A program made the position numbers and the translations under genes. 64,000 bases of DNA from Cololabis saira (lineage: Eukaryota; Chordata; Actinopteri; Beloniformes; Belonidae), in NCBI RefSeq assembly GCF_033807715.1, contig NC_084592.1, positions 22,763,501 through 22,827,500 of the forward strand. The letters run 5' to 3'. Below the pieces are notes generated by a model that saw only the letters and a program-made list of their open reading frames with translations, did not search any database and had not been told where the DNA came from. Below, in pieces: positions 49,301 to 62,917 of the stretch. Each line of letters starts with the position of its first letter. The first letter of the stretch is position 1.

Positions 49301-52300
49301 CTAATAGTACTATGACTGGATCCTTAATGGAGGAGCGCTGGTATCATTAAAGACAAAGTAGTTGGAACTTTTCAGGTTAAAAATCCACAAAATCAGCTCC
49401 CAAGCCCACTGCAGTGGGACAGGAAATACATACCACTCAATAAGACCATGACCATTATGTTAAAGTGTTTTTATTTCATCACATGCATCTAAGTGAGTTT
49501 TTAGAAACATTTTTGTCATTTTGTAATCCTCATTTGTTACTTGTACACATAATATTTGTGTAGACATGAACATACGAGAAAAAGATCTTTGCTAATAATT
49601 CATGTGTTGGGCTTAGTAAATTATTTTGGGTGAACTGAGAGTCTCATCAGTTATAATGACGTTTTTTCCTGCTTTGTAAATACATTTCTTTTCACAGCTA
49701 ATATGACAGAAATGATGGAGAAGAACAAACACATACTTGGTCAGATCACCACCCTGTCCAATCTGATGGTGAAACTCTCCTCCTGCATCAAGTTTGACCG
49801 TTACCATGGCTACGACTCTGCTGAGGAGCTCAACAACGAGGCTCAGGAGCTGGCCAAAAACCGTGAACTCTATGCAAGTAAGTAAATATTGGGTAAATTC
49901 AGTCCTAAGGAGCCAGTGCGTGAGTCACATCTTTCAGGAAACGCACATTGGTTTCTCATTTGCTTGAGTCGGTGTTGATTTTGTCTTCTTTGACAGGAGT
50001 ATTAAGTATGTGTCATTTTAATTCGCCTAGACCATTTAATATGGCACATTAGATTCATAGTGTTGATTAACCTTCGGGTTCATAACTGGGGGAAAAAATC
50101 CCAGAGGAATACTCATTAAGTTCAACATAACAAAGCACTTCAATTCAGTTTTACAGCGACACCGTTTATTAGTTTGCTTTTCTCTGTGTAGTCATTCACA
50201 GCTTTTCTTTAGGGCCATGTGTCTGTGTGCGGTTGTTACAACTTATTTAAGAATTCACATGGAAGGTGCTTGTCTGCTAATATTATTTTATTCTTATATA
50301 ATCTGTGACCTTAAGGTGTCATCTTCAAGCTTCCTGAGGATTCATCCAGGAAGCGCGAGGCCAGATCCTCCTCCTCGTCCGCATCGTCCCTGCCTCCTAA
50401 AGTCAGCTACACCATCCGCATGCACATGGACAACGTCATGCGTACTGACAGAGTGCGAAACCCCTACTTTGTGAAGGACACGCACATCTCCGCCAGTCAG
50501 ACGATGCGCTACAACCGCGGATTCATCTACCTGCAGGAGAACATTGATCGAGCCATCATCGAAACCCAGACAGGGCACAGAGTCACAGACCCAGCAGTAC
50601 AGCTGCAGCCCTTCCCCTATCCATGCTTCCTGCGAGATGAGTGAGTTTCCTGAATTCACACACACATGTAAACATGCATGTACGCAATCAATGCACGAAT
50701 GCATGCATAGAAACATGATAAGATATGCATTGCCTCTGGGGGAAAATCACCACTGATGTGAAGTCATGCAAGCTCTCGCATTATTCTTTGTCATTTGAGA
50801 CTGACAGTAAGTCAGTCATTCACAAGAAACTGTCATTCCATAATTTGGTTTGCACTTTGTACATTAATATTCATTCATTAATATTCATTTTTGCCGAACA
50901 TGCGTCATGAGGGGTGTTGCACTCAAAACCCCACTCATGTCTTGAACAACCCCATATAAACAACACTACTCCTCTCTGGACAGTATATCCAGAACAAGAT
51001 TAACTTGTCATCGAACACTGTTGTTTTCAATAAAACATTCTTGAACTCTAAGCCTCTGTGTACATGCCCTCTTGTAAGACAGTGCAGATATCTCATCTAA
51101 GATGCACTGGCAGGCCACAGTCTCTGGCTGGCTGCCTTGTGACCAGCAGCAAGATACTATGATCCTCGTTTTTCCCTCCTTCTGATTTATTTTTCAGCAA
51201 CACAAATTCGGACACAATACTTTTGAAATATATATTTATATATGTATAGCATCTAAAAAACGAAGCACTAAAAGCACATTTATCAGTCTTCTGGTATGAC
51301 TGAGCAAAATATATACTGTATACAGCACAGAAAAGAGAGAAAATGTGTTTCTGCATGTAGGATGAGCATGTGGCTGTCAAAATCTCCCAAACCTTGCAAC
51401 TTTCTGTCAATCAGCCGGTGACTGGATGAGTGCCCCTTCATCTTCTAGGATGTTAGTTTTGCTAGGAATGTGACTGACAATCGGCATCTGTGTATTTCCC
51501 AGGTACCTGGAGGCTGTCTCTTTTGTCTTCCCCCTCATGCTGATGATAGCCTGGGTGTTGTTCGTGGCTGAGTTTGTGAAGAAACTGGTGCATGAAAGAG
51601 AGCTGAGACTGCATGAGGTAATGTTTGAAAAATAACACCATTGTATTTTAGCAAGCTCATTGCCCATTTCTTCTGTTTTCCCTTCTAGGAGAATTAGCAT
51701 GACACCAACAGTGACTGACACACACAATTAGTTTCTGTTGTTTGGTTTCGACCAGTCATAAATGTTTATTTGAATTTTCCTTGCTACTTCCTACATTTTT
51801 CAGCTCTGGCCTCCATGATATAAACATCCACAGGCACCTCTGGGGGGATGACTGATGTGTTTTCTCTTTGATTCTCAAATAGTACATGAAAATGATGGGA
51901 GTCAATCCGCTCAGCCATTTCTTCGCCTGGTTCCTGGAGTGTGCCGGCCACCTGCTGTTGACCATCCTCATCCTCACACTGGTGCTGAAGTATGGCGACA
52001 TCCTGCCCAACAGCGACGGCTTCCTCATTTTCCTGTACCTCTGTGACTATGGCCTGACTATCATAGCCTTCAGTTTTCTGGTCAGCTCCTTTTTTGACAA
52101 AACCTACATCGCTGGCCTGAGCGGGAGCCTCCTCTACATCCTCTTCTTCTTCCCCTTCATTGTGGTCATGGCCCTGGAAACCAATCTAACCTTTTCCCAG
52201 AAGAGCGCCCTGGTGAGTCCAGTCTGAACCTGCTTTACTCATTTACATTAAAATTCTGTCTGCATGTTCTGTATTAATTTAAATACTAAATAATGGAATT

Positions 52301-55300
52301 TGCTCTGGAAGATTGCTTTGAAGAGATAATAATGGAAGGGAAGATATAATGTTGTTTCCTTTTTTTCCATCTTCAGTGTCCTTAGAAAATCAGTTTATAA
52401 TTACAATGATTCAAAATATATAAGTGCAGAAAACTCCATTCTGCAACTGTCTTGTTTACAAGCAGGGATCTAGTGGAGGAGGCACTCATTCGTTGCAGAT
52501 TGACTTGGGTCGCCTTATTTTTCTAAGAATGTCAATTATTTTCTCTTACTTTTGTCCTTGGTACCTGATAGTTATGAATTTGAAGTCAGAACTTTTAGTA
52601 AACACACAGATATGCAATCACTGAAGGCTTTCTTGTCTTAAAAATACTCATGTTGTCAGTGGAAAGACTCATTTTTGATCTGATTTTGTCAGTTTCCTCT
52701 TTCACCTTGTGTAATTTCACTCTGGTTTTCCGACAGAGTTTGTTTTCTCCAACCTGCTACAGCTACGCCAGTCAATACGCTTCTCGCTACGAGTCCCAAG
52801 GAGAAGGTACAACTTGGACATCTGATTGCCGTCAGTGTCTCTTTGACCTGCAGCGCCAGTTGCACAAAAAGCTCACTTTGTTTGCTTCTTTAGGAATTCA
52901 GTGGAGCAATGCATACATGTCACCCATTCCTGGAGACACAGGCTCGTTTGGTTGGCTGTGTTGGCTCATGCTCATCGATTCCATCCTGTATTTCATCATC
53001 GGGGCTTACATTCGCATGGTTTTCCCTGGTAAACCTTCATTCATTCATTTGATCGCGTTATAAGTCTGTTACTCTTTTTCTCTTTGGCTCAGCCGTGATT
53101 ATGTCCAATAATACGGCATCTTTAGCATGTTGACCTCAACATTGCATGTTTTTTTTTAACCTGTAAGGAAAATACGGCATCCCTGCTCCGTGGTACTTCC
53201 CCTTCAAACTCTCCTTCTGGGCTGATCTGTGCTGTTGCATTCAGTCAAAGAGCAGTGTGGGGAAAGGGCTCCTGTTTAGCAACATCATGCAGAAAAGCCA
53301 ACCCGTCTTCTCTGAGGATAAAGGAAAAGGTAAAGGAAAATGAATGCATAGGCAGAAAAGTAATGCATTCTGTTTCATGATCGATCTTTTTTTCTCTTAC
53401 TGTGACAGCTCAATGTTTATATTCCCCCCTCATTCTTTACTTAGTCCCTGTTCCTTTTTAGTTTGATTCACAGCTTCCTTCTATCTCCACATTCCTCTCA
53501 GGCAAGAGCGCTCTTTCCTACAACGCTGGGGAGGATCTCTCAGCGCTCCCAGTGGGTGTCGCACTCCACGGTCTCACCAAGGTCTACGGCGACCAGGCAG
53601 CCATCCAGAACCTAAACATCTCCTTTTATGAGGGCCACGTCACCTCATTGCTCGGCCACAATGGAGCTGGCAAGACCACCGCCATGTACGTGGTTTCTTT
53701 TTCTTTTTTAAACTGGATCAGCATGTCCCAGCGGTAATAAATTCACTGGCCACTTTATTAGTGTCTTTACACTCACCACCTTAATAGGTATACCAAGTGT
53801 ACCTAATAAAGTGGCCGGTGAGTGTATAAGTGCATTGTGAACATTATGTACTGTATGGACGCACTTTTAAGATTGGATTTGTGCATCCTTTTGATGATTT
53901 TAGTGGTCTGCTGCTGACAAAGAGATTGTTTTGTCCAAATCTGGCACAGCAAGTGCACCGTGTTGGAAATTAGCCTGATGGGTGTTCATCAACTGGAGCA
54001 CTTACTTCTACATTTTAAATGTGACTCATTTTGCTGATGCTTTTATCCAGGGGAACATGTAATGAGTGCAGAAGCAGAGTAAGATGTAACAGCATCGGAA
54101 AAAACAAAGGTGTGCGTGTGTGAGTGTGTGTGTTCATGTCTGTGGGAACATCAAGTGATAATTTCAGAGGAAAGTATAAGAAAGGACATTTCAGCGTCCT
54201 TATGCAACACTGACTGTATATTTTGATGATATTTCAAGTGAATAATCGTGCTCTGTGTGTAGGTCTCTTCTGACCGGCCTTTATGCCCCCTCGTCGGGCA
54301 CCATCGAGGTGTATGGCAACGACATGCAGACAAACATCGACAAAGTCCGCAAAGAACTGGGGGTCTGCATGCAATACGACGTCCTGTTTGACCACATGAC
54401 CACCAAGGAGCACCTGCTGCTGTACGGCCAGATCAAGGCGCCTCACTGGTCTCGCAGAGAACTGCATGAACAAGTCCGGACGTGAGTGGCCCATTCATTA
54501 ATCACTGCAGACATGTCAATGTGATCAATGTATGACAATGAACTGAGTCTTAAACGTAAAGTCGGCGCTTATCTGTTATATACTGGTGACATTTTATCTA
54601 CCATAATAATTTCTTTTACAACCTGTTCTTTTTAAAGACGTCATTAAACTGTGTCTCTTGCCCGGTTTCTGGCATGGCACCCCTATAAAATGAAATATGT
54701 GTTGAGGTTATGACTTCCATGAACAATACTAGCCGGTGCTCAACAATAATGACTAGTAACGCAGAAGAAAGATGAAGGTGTCAAAGAAATACCCAGATGG
54801 TTTAAGTCAGACGGATTTTACGGCTATACCTACCGTGATTTGCAAGGTTGTCAAGGCATTGCAAAGCGATTGTTACAGCTGATATTTATGAAATCAGCTC
54901 TACTCCTAACATTTCATGAACTATAAAATAGTTCTGCCACGATTACACACATGAAGGCGTGGAGGAATATCTTCTCTTGCACCATTTTCACATTTTCCAT
55001 AGGAATTTAACATAATGTGTCTGTTGGAGCTCTTTTGCTTCCTCTTTGAAACATTTAGGGGATATTCATTTTTCATTCTCTTGCATCTAAAGCAGCGTTG
55101 CATCATGACATTCTGTCTGGAGGCTTCTAGTATGACAAGAGGAGCAGCAATAAGCCTGAACCTAAAGGCATGACGCTGTACTCCTGTGGTTCTAGGAACC
55201 TCCTGCTGGGTTGCTAATGGAAATGATCAAAACACAACCCAGAGGTCAGGTTGTAACACAGGGAATAAGCGTGCTCAGATGAACTCCCGGCTAAATGCCT

Positions 55301-58300
55301 TTCACTCACTTCCCTACCAGGATCCTGGAGGAGACGGGGATGCACGCTCACAGACACAAGCGTGTGGGCTCTTTGTCAGGGGGCATGAAGCGCAAGCTGT
55401 CGATCTCCATCGCTTTCATCGGAGGCTCCCGTTTGGTGGTTCTGGATGAACCCACCACAGGAGTGGATCCCTGCTCCAGGCGCAGCATCTGGGACATTGT
55501 TATCCAACATAAGAGCAGTGAGTCTCAAAGAAATGCTTACACAATGAACACTCACATAATTTCCCTGTTGTTTTTGTACATAATCACAAGTTTGTTTAGA
55601 TTTAATTGCACTTTTCAAATATGAGATTTGAACAGGCTACTTTATAATCCTCTCTCTTTCTTTTGATCCATTCCTTGGTGGGTTTATTAGTGTGTTGAGG
55701 ATTATTATCCTGTTTTGAGATGCAGTTCTGATTCATCTTCAGATTTTGGACAAATGACATATTATTAAGTGCTCTTTGATAAGAAGCAGAATTAAAAGTG
55801 ACTAAAGTACAGTAGCCTGCCCTGTCCCAGAGATGACAAAGCATGACTGCTTCACAGTTGGTGTGTTACTGCTACTTTGTCTACATAACTTTATCTTTGA
55901 CTTGTCTGTCCAAAGCACATTAGTCCTTAAAAACCTTTTCTTAGCCTAATATACAGAGTCTGCAATGGCATCTTTAATTTCAATCAAATAATAGCTAAGG
56001 GTTTTTCCACCCATTCCAGTGACCTTATTTTTATAAAATCTTTTTTCTGATTTTAGACACACACTCACAGTTGCAACTATCTCAGGTCCTGAATTTAAGT
56101 GTTCTTGGAGACCTCTTTTCTGTCGTAAGTGCTCAGAAAATCAGGAGACTCAAGAGCAAGGATGGGCGAGAACCAGGGCTCATAGGCCAACTTTATTATT
56201 CCAAACAAACCATTTAAAAAATAGTAAAACCAAAACTCTCTGGTAAGCTTAACTAAAATATTTCCCAGTTCAGAGATGTCAAAACAGCAGCAACTGGCAG
56301 AAGAAGCTGAAAAAAACAGTATTAGAACATTTAGAACATTTTTCGGAGTTACTTGTAGGAAGTTTAACGGGCCAGCGGTGGAGAGCAGGTCCTAAGATAT
56401 ACACTGGCAGGGAAGACGGTGATGAGAATAAGGGTCAGGTGTGTGCCAGCAGTTTAACTAGACGCTCTGCCTACCAACAGAAAAATACTCAAAGGGAGGA
56501 AAGAAATCCGGGGCAAGGCTGCACCACAACATTTTCCTACAGCCAGTGGTTTCTTCGGCTGAATGTCCGCCGGCTGAATGAAACCACACACTTCATAAAC
56601 AAAGAGAATATCAGGCCCTCAATTTCAGAGGTTTTCATGAGTCCAAATACTATTCTATAAGCCTCTAAGCATTAAAACCTGATCTGGAATGATGGATTAA
56701 AAGTTGTGATAAATGCTGCATTATGATAATGTGATTGTTCCTGAGCTGGTTTTTATTCATTCAGTGGTCAGTGAAAGCTACTAAAGGGCAATTTTACGTC
56801 TCATTTGTGTAATTGTGTCATCTACATTCTCAAGTTGGTGCTTGATCAAACACGTTGAAAAAGTCACCGATTCTTTTGGTCACGTTTTTCTACGACTGGA
56901 TGCACACAGTCTCTTTTTCGTTTTCTTTTTAAAATCATCCCTTGCCATTTTTTTCGACAAACGGCTTCCATTTTTAATGGTTACTATGGAAATTAATCCA
57001 CAGTCGCATCATCTCTTTCGTCTGAATAGATTTAGAGAAAAAAAATGTCTTTGATTAATTAAAATATTTCCTTGTTTGTTTTAGAATTCATGTAATCATC
57101 AATTGATTGTTCTTAAAGCCCAACAATAATCAACCTGCATTGTCGGGCATTTTTAACACTTAATGACATTACTTTGCACACTTACTGAAACTTAGCATAT
57201 AATCAATCAGGAATAAATCCAACAAAAATAGAAGCTTTACTTTCAAGCTGAGGGATGACTGTCATTCGATTATAATGTTCTGTAACTGGTGATGTATCAG
57301 ACATGGCAGTTGTTCCATACGAGTGGCAATTATCAGTGCAGCAATGGTTTAAAGATACATGAATAATTGGTACGGGTTTTTCTATCCGTGTCTCTCTTCA
57401 GACCGCACCATCATCATGTCCACCCACCACCTGGATGAGGCTGAAGTGCTGAGCGACCGCATCGCCTTACTTGAGAGAGGAGGATTAAAATGCTGCGGAT
57501 CACCCCTCTACTTGAAAGACAAGCTGGGTCAAGGCTACAAACTCACCCTCACCAAGAAGGTAATCATCCTCGCATGCACCCAGGTCATGTCCCTGCCAAG
57601 CAAAGAAGACTCAAATTACTAATTTTGAACGTTTCTCTTTTTTCTGCTTCATGAAATTTTAATGAAAATCTTTTTATTCATCTTTTTTTTTAAGTCAAAT
57701 AGTCCGTGTTATCACAGTAGCACCGGTGCTCCATGTGCAAATATTTACATAAGTGAAAGTTGAGAGATTGTAGGTCACAACCTTCGTCCTAATAGTGAAG
57801 GAGAAACAGCCAAGCACTGATGCATTTCAACGAGGGACAGATCTCGGCCAGCATAAATTGTAACATTTCACAATCCATTATTATGGACGAGCCGGACCGC
57901 TCATGTGGAAATAAATCCTAGGTTTTATCTCGGCTGAATTTGACAGATTGCAATAGTGTGATGTGTATCAGACATATTGAAAGTCTGGCAGATGGATTTA
58001 ATCTTCATTCACATGATGCTCTGCAGACTTCTTCTGCATACTGAAAGTTCACTTGCAGTTACTGGCGTCGGAGGAGTTTTTTTCCTTCAACTTCATTAAA
58101 GAATGACCCGAGTCGTCTTAATTTATTTTGCACAGATGAACAGATTCCTTTAGAGCTGTGTTGTGTTAATGCTGGGTCATCTGAACAACTTGAAGACGCT
58201 GTTTCCTTTTTAATGGCTCAATCAGATGACTTGTAAGTTATTTGGACAGTGGATCAATGAGAAACTGTAGAAAATGTCTCATCATTTGAGCTGATGAGAG

Positions 58301-61300
58301 CCAAGCTGGACAATCCTTTAAATTGCTAGCAGATAGAGAAAACTAAAGTTGTCCTTGGTATGCTTGCCATTTCACAGATTCAAAACGCAGAGTCTGAGCA
58401 GTTTGACAGTGCTGAACTCAAGGCGTTTATTCAAGCACATGTAACTGGAGCACATCTGAAGGAGGCCCAAGGGAGCGACATTGTCTACTCACTGCCCCCC
58501 TTCACCTCATCCAATGCCTCCTCATATCGCTCTCTCCTGACGGCACTGGACGCCAACCTGGATGACCTACAGCTGGGAGGCTATGGCATCTCTGATACCA
58601 CACTAGAAGAGGCAAGCTTACACTCACCCAGTCTTAAAAGCTCTGAATATTACACCCCCAAAAAATCTATGAATTTGAACGCCTGAATGTGTTCCCCATA
58701 TACCCGTAAACGTTCTTAGAATTTTGCTTTTGTATGAATATAGGTGTTCCTCCAGTTGACTAATGGACCTGAAGGGATTTATGCAAAGGACGGGCCAGTG
58801 ACTGTCTCTGAGACCGTTTCTGACTCCGCATCCATTGACAGCTTCCCTTCAGATCTCCCTGAAAGTTGTTCCAACCTTGGTGACAAGATGAGTGAGTTCA
58901 CTCCCTTTACACTCACCCATTCCCTCTTTTGTTCCTCTACAGCTACACCTTCCTGTGCCTTGCATAGATTATCTCCCCATTTTAATTTCCATGGTGACAC
59001 TAGACATCCTTTAAAATATTAATGAAAAATGTGTTGAAACATTCATCCCTTATCCCACTTCTTCATTTCAGATTGCCATAAATCACACATAACACAAAGT
59101 ATTATACCAAGTCTCTACTAATGGATTATGTTCTTACCTTTAGAGACACAATTTGTTTAATAATGTCTGTGTTTTAGATCTTGCCAGCTCGTCCTCGGTG
59201 AGCGGCGTGGCTCTGGCCTGGCAGCAGATGACAGCCGTACTCATCAAGCGGTTCCACCACAGCCGTAGAGACTGGAAGGGCCTTCTCTCCCAGATCCTGC
59301 TCCCTGTGGTCTTTGTGGCGTTTGCGATGTGCCTGGGCTCTATCAGGAGCGACCTGCGGCACTATCCCGAGCTGGAGCTTAGCCCTGCGCTGTACAACAT
59401 CGGGCCGGCTTACTCTTTCTTCAGGTCAGTCTTCAGGGCAGATAAACTACACTGGCAAGGGAGAATACAGAAGTAAATCAGGCTGATAAGGGCTCCAGAC
59501 TATCCTCTCACGTTGTGGAATTTGTGAAAGCAGCTTTTTCACTTGATCACACTAATACTAATACATTTTTTGTGGCTAGAGGATAAGATAGAAAAGAAGG
59601 TCTTAATTAACATGATTTCAGTCAGTCCAATTACAGCTTGCAGTGAATAACTTAAATGACACACATATTTCTTCATCATTACTATACTGCAAAAACAAAT
59701 AGAATCAGACATATCACCTGTGGGCTATTCCTTTCTCATTTCTTTAACAATTATAAAGGTATAAAGTCTGGAATTGACTCAAGTGTTGCATTTGCATTTA
59801 AAAGCTGTTGCTGTGAACTCACACATTTTGATCAAAGGAGTTCTCAATCCAAGAGAAACAAACCGTCCTTAGGCTGCAAAACAAGACGAATCCACGGGAG
59901 AGACAGTGAGAGCATTAACAGTGTTCAGATCAAGTAGTTTGGTGGATTTAGGGGGGGGGGGCGATGCACTTCTAAGCTCTGTAGTGTAAAAAGCCCACAA
60001 AAAAACTTCCAGCCAGCTGAGGAGCACGTTTCAGTTGGAAAACATGTCAATATTCAAGTTCATCAGAAAGAAGAATTTAATAAACCTCAAGCAGAGAAAG
60101 GTCAGATACATTTTTGCTTTAAAAAAACCCCCAACATAAAATACATAAATAAATAAATTAACTCAAAGGCCACGTTCACACTAGCCAGCTGAAGTTTCCA
60201 TTACCTGATTTCTTTCTATAGATCAATAGATAGAGAGATAGATAGATAGACTGGTCGATAGATGGATGGATGGATGTATGGATGGATGGATGGATAGACA
60301 GACTTTATTTTCTCCAAATTCGGAAATTGAAGTGTTGTAGCAGAAATGCTCTGTTGTACAAACGTATGACATTAAGTAGAAGAGATGTCTTATAACAACA
60401 CAACAACAGAGCTGTCAAAGTCTGTTGACTGTCCAGTGTGTGGTAGAGAGGGTGGTGGTGGTGTTGGGGTAAGTGGTGGGGGATTATCCATGATAGATGA
60501 CAGTTTATTCAGTGTTCTCTCCATCACAGCTTCAAATGTCTCATGAGACTCATATGATTGATTTTTCTTTTGGTAGATATGATTTTTGAGGCCAAGTTAC
60601 AAGTTACATACTGGAGTTTTTGATGGAGTTTTGGAGGCTCCTGGTTAATGAGGATCAACACATTGGGCATCCCTGCTTAACAGTATCTGGGGCACACGAG
60701 GGCTGTTGCATTCGTATGACAGTCTGATGCAAAGAAACTTGTAGTTATGAAAGTGAAATCAGATATTTGCCGAATAAAGACAGTTTTACAAATGAAAATG
60801 GACACTTGGCAGCAGTGGGCCACTAAAGGCTTCAGATGAATAAGTGGTGGGGGAAATGGTGCTGGGTCACTCGTGTTTACTGAGGGTCTAAAAGAAGACA
60901 GAAACAGACTGATTTGCTTTGACATATGGTCAGATTTAGAAAAATGCAACAAAGCAGAGGAGATAATCAATGATCCAAAACAAACTTCAATCCAGGATCT
61001 GTTGTAAATAAAATATAAATAGGTGAACTATTCTGCAATTCCTCAACTGGTTCACTGGTTCACTGGTTTCCTGCGTTACATGCGTAGCACATGTCATACT
61101 TTGTTATGAAATTAATTTGAAGTTCTACTTCATTGAAATGCAGATGGACTTTAAGGAAAAAGCATGATTGAGAACACAAGGGTAAGAAATGGCCGAGATG
61201 GAGACGGCTGTGAAACAAGATCAAAGGGAGAGACATGAAGAGTGTCAGGAGATTGTGGGATGTCTTCATTCGCAACATGCGCTGTTGTTTGATCAGGGGG

Positions 61301-62846
61301 ACATGAAGCTGGGGAGAAAACGCTGGGGTTCCTATCCATATCAAAGATGGTGTGGATGCTCCTCCCAGTCCTCTTCAGCAAGATATCCAAAAGAGATTGA
61401 AGAATGATATTTCGTTTTATTTGAGATAAGTGTGAGGAATGCAGGCGGCTCTTATAGGTAGTTTAGATTGTAACGAGGCTTACTGATTTTGTAAGCTTTC
61501 TCTGAAGTCTTTTTTTTTTTCTTGGGTTGGCTGTATCAAGAATGCAAATGTGATTGTCTGATTGCTTATTTATGAGTGTACTTCTCCTTGAGTTGAAAGG
61601 CAGGGGGTGGCTCAAACAAAACAAATCCACTTAAATCTAAAGTGGCAAGTAAAATGTCCAGAGATCCAATCTCCTTTCCTCTCTACAGTTCCTCGTAGTT
61701 GCAGTATTGCATTAGAAACCTTGAATGTGCCTGTGTAACCTTAACAATGTTAGAAAACTGCCCTCATGTCACTCTTCCAGATAAGAAACGGACAAATGAA
61801 TCTTATGAATCAGGCTTTTGCATCATGTTGTTATAAAACCTCTTTTACCTCTTTTTTAAGTGTTTTTCTTTCTGTCTCCACAGTAACCAAAACCCTCAAT
61901 CCAACCATCTGGTGGACACCATGATGTCATTCCCTGGGATCGATAATGCCTGCCTCGATAAGTCTGATAACCAGTACGTAATTACACTTCCAGCTGTTCT
62001 CTTTCCCTGAAAAACACTCAATTTGCTCACATCCTTTACACCTTTCACACTTTGCCACTCTTTCCATGCCTGCTTTTTTTTTTTTTACTGGGCTGCCTCT
62101 CTGCAGTCGCCGTCATTCTCTCTGGTCTCTCCTCTTCATTCTCCTGCTGTTCTGCTCCACGCATGTAGCTTAATGCCTGCAGCAGGACTGGGATGTGACG
62201 GCATCATCTGTATTCCATAAACACTTTGTGTTTGTAGGGGAGATTTTCCCCTCGCAGGCACTCAAATCAGTGCTGAACTCGTGAAGCAGAATTCAGAGGC
62301 TTAAAAAAAGGATAACCTGAGAGATCCTGAAACTCATATAGTATATACAGTATGTTTAACTGTTTGCTTATCATTTTCTGTGCAGCATGAGGCAGCTGAG
62401 CGTCACCCCACGCAAACGCGCTGCACACTTTATATTACAACACATTTTTAAACGTTTGGAAAGGTGTGATCATAGAGAAAAAATTAAATCCTTATTCCAA
62501 GAATAGACACACACAAGCTCAAATGTCCCTTATGAGCAGCTGATTTGAACATTTCACCTCTTTGAGCCACTGTAACATGAGCTTTCACCATTGTGCTGAC
62601 CACCACACAGCGCCAGCTCTCTTAGAGGATTCGTTCAGGATCATTTAGAGATACAGGCTTTTTTGGTTCTATTACAGACATTCTCTGAGCCACCGTTTTC
62701 TATTTGTAAATGCCTTTTTTCCTTTTTCTTTTAAAGGGTTTGTACAAGAAGCAAAAACAAGTGGAGCTCCAGAGGGAACAACTCCAAACCGTTCAGTGTC
62801 TGTAAATGCACTCGACAAGAGCAGGTGAGGCTGGGTCAGCAGTGGC

Positions 62847-62917
<71 letters not shown>

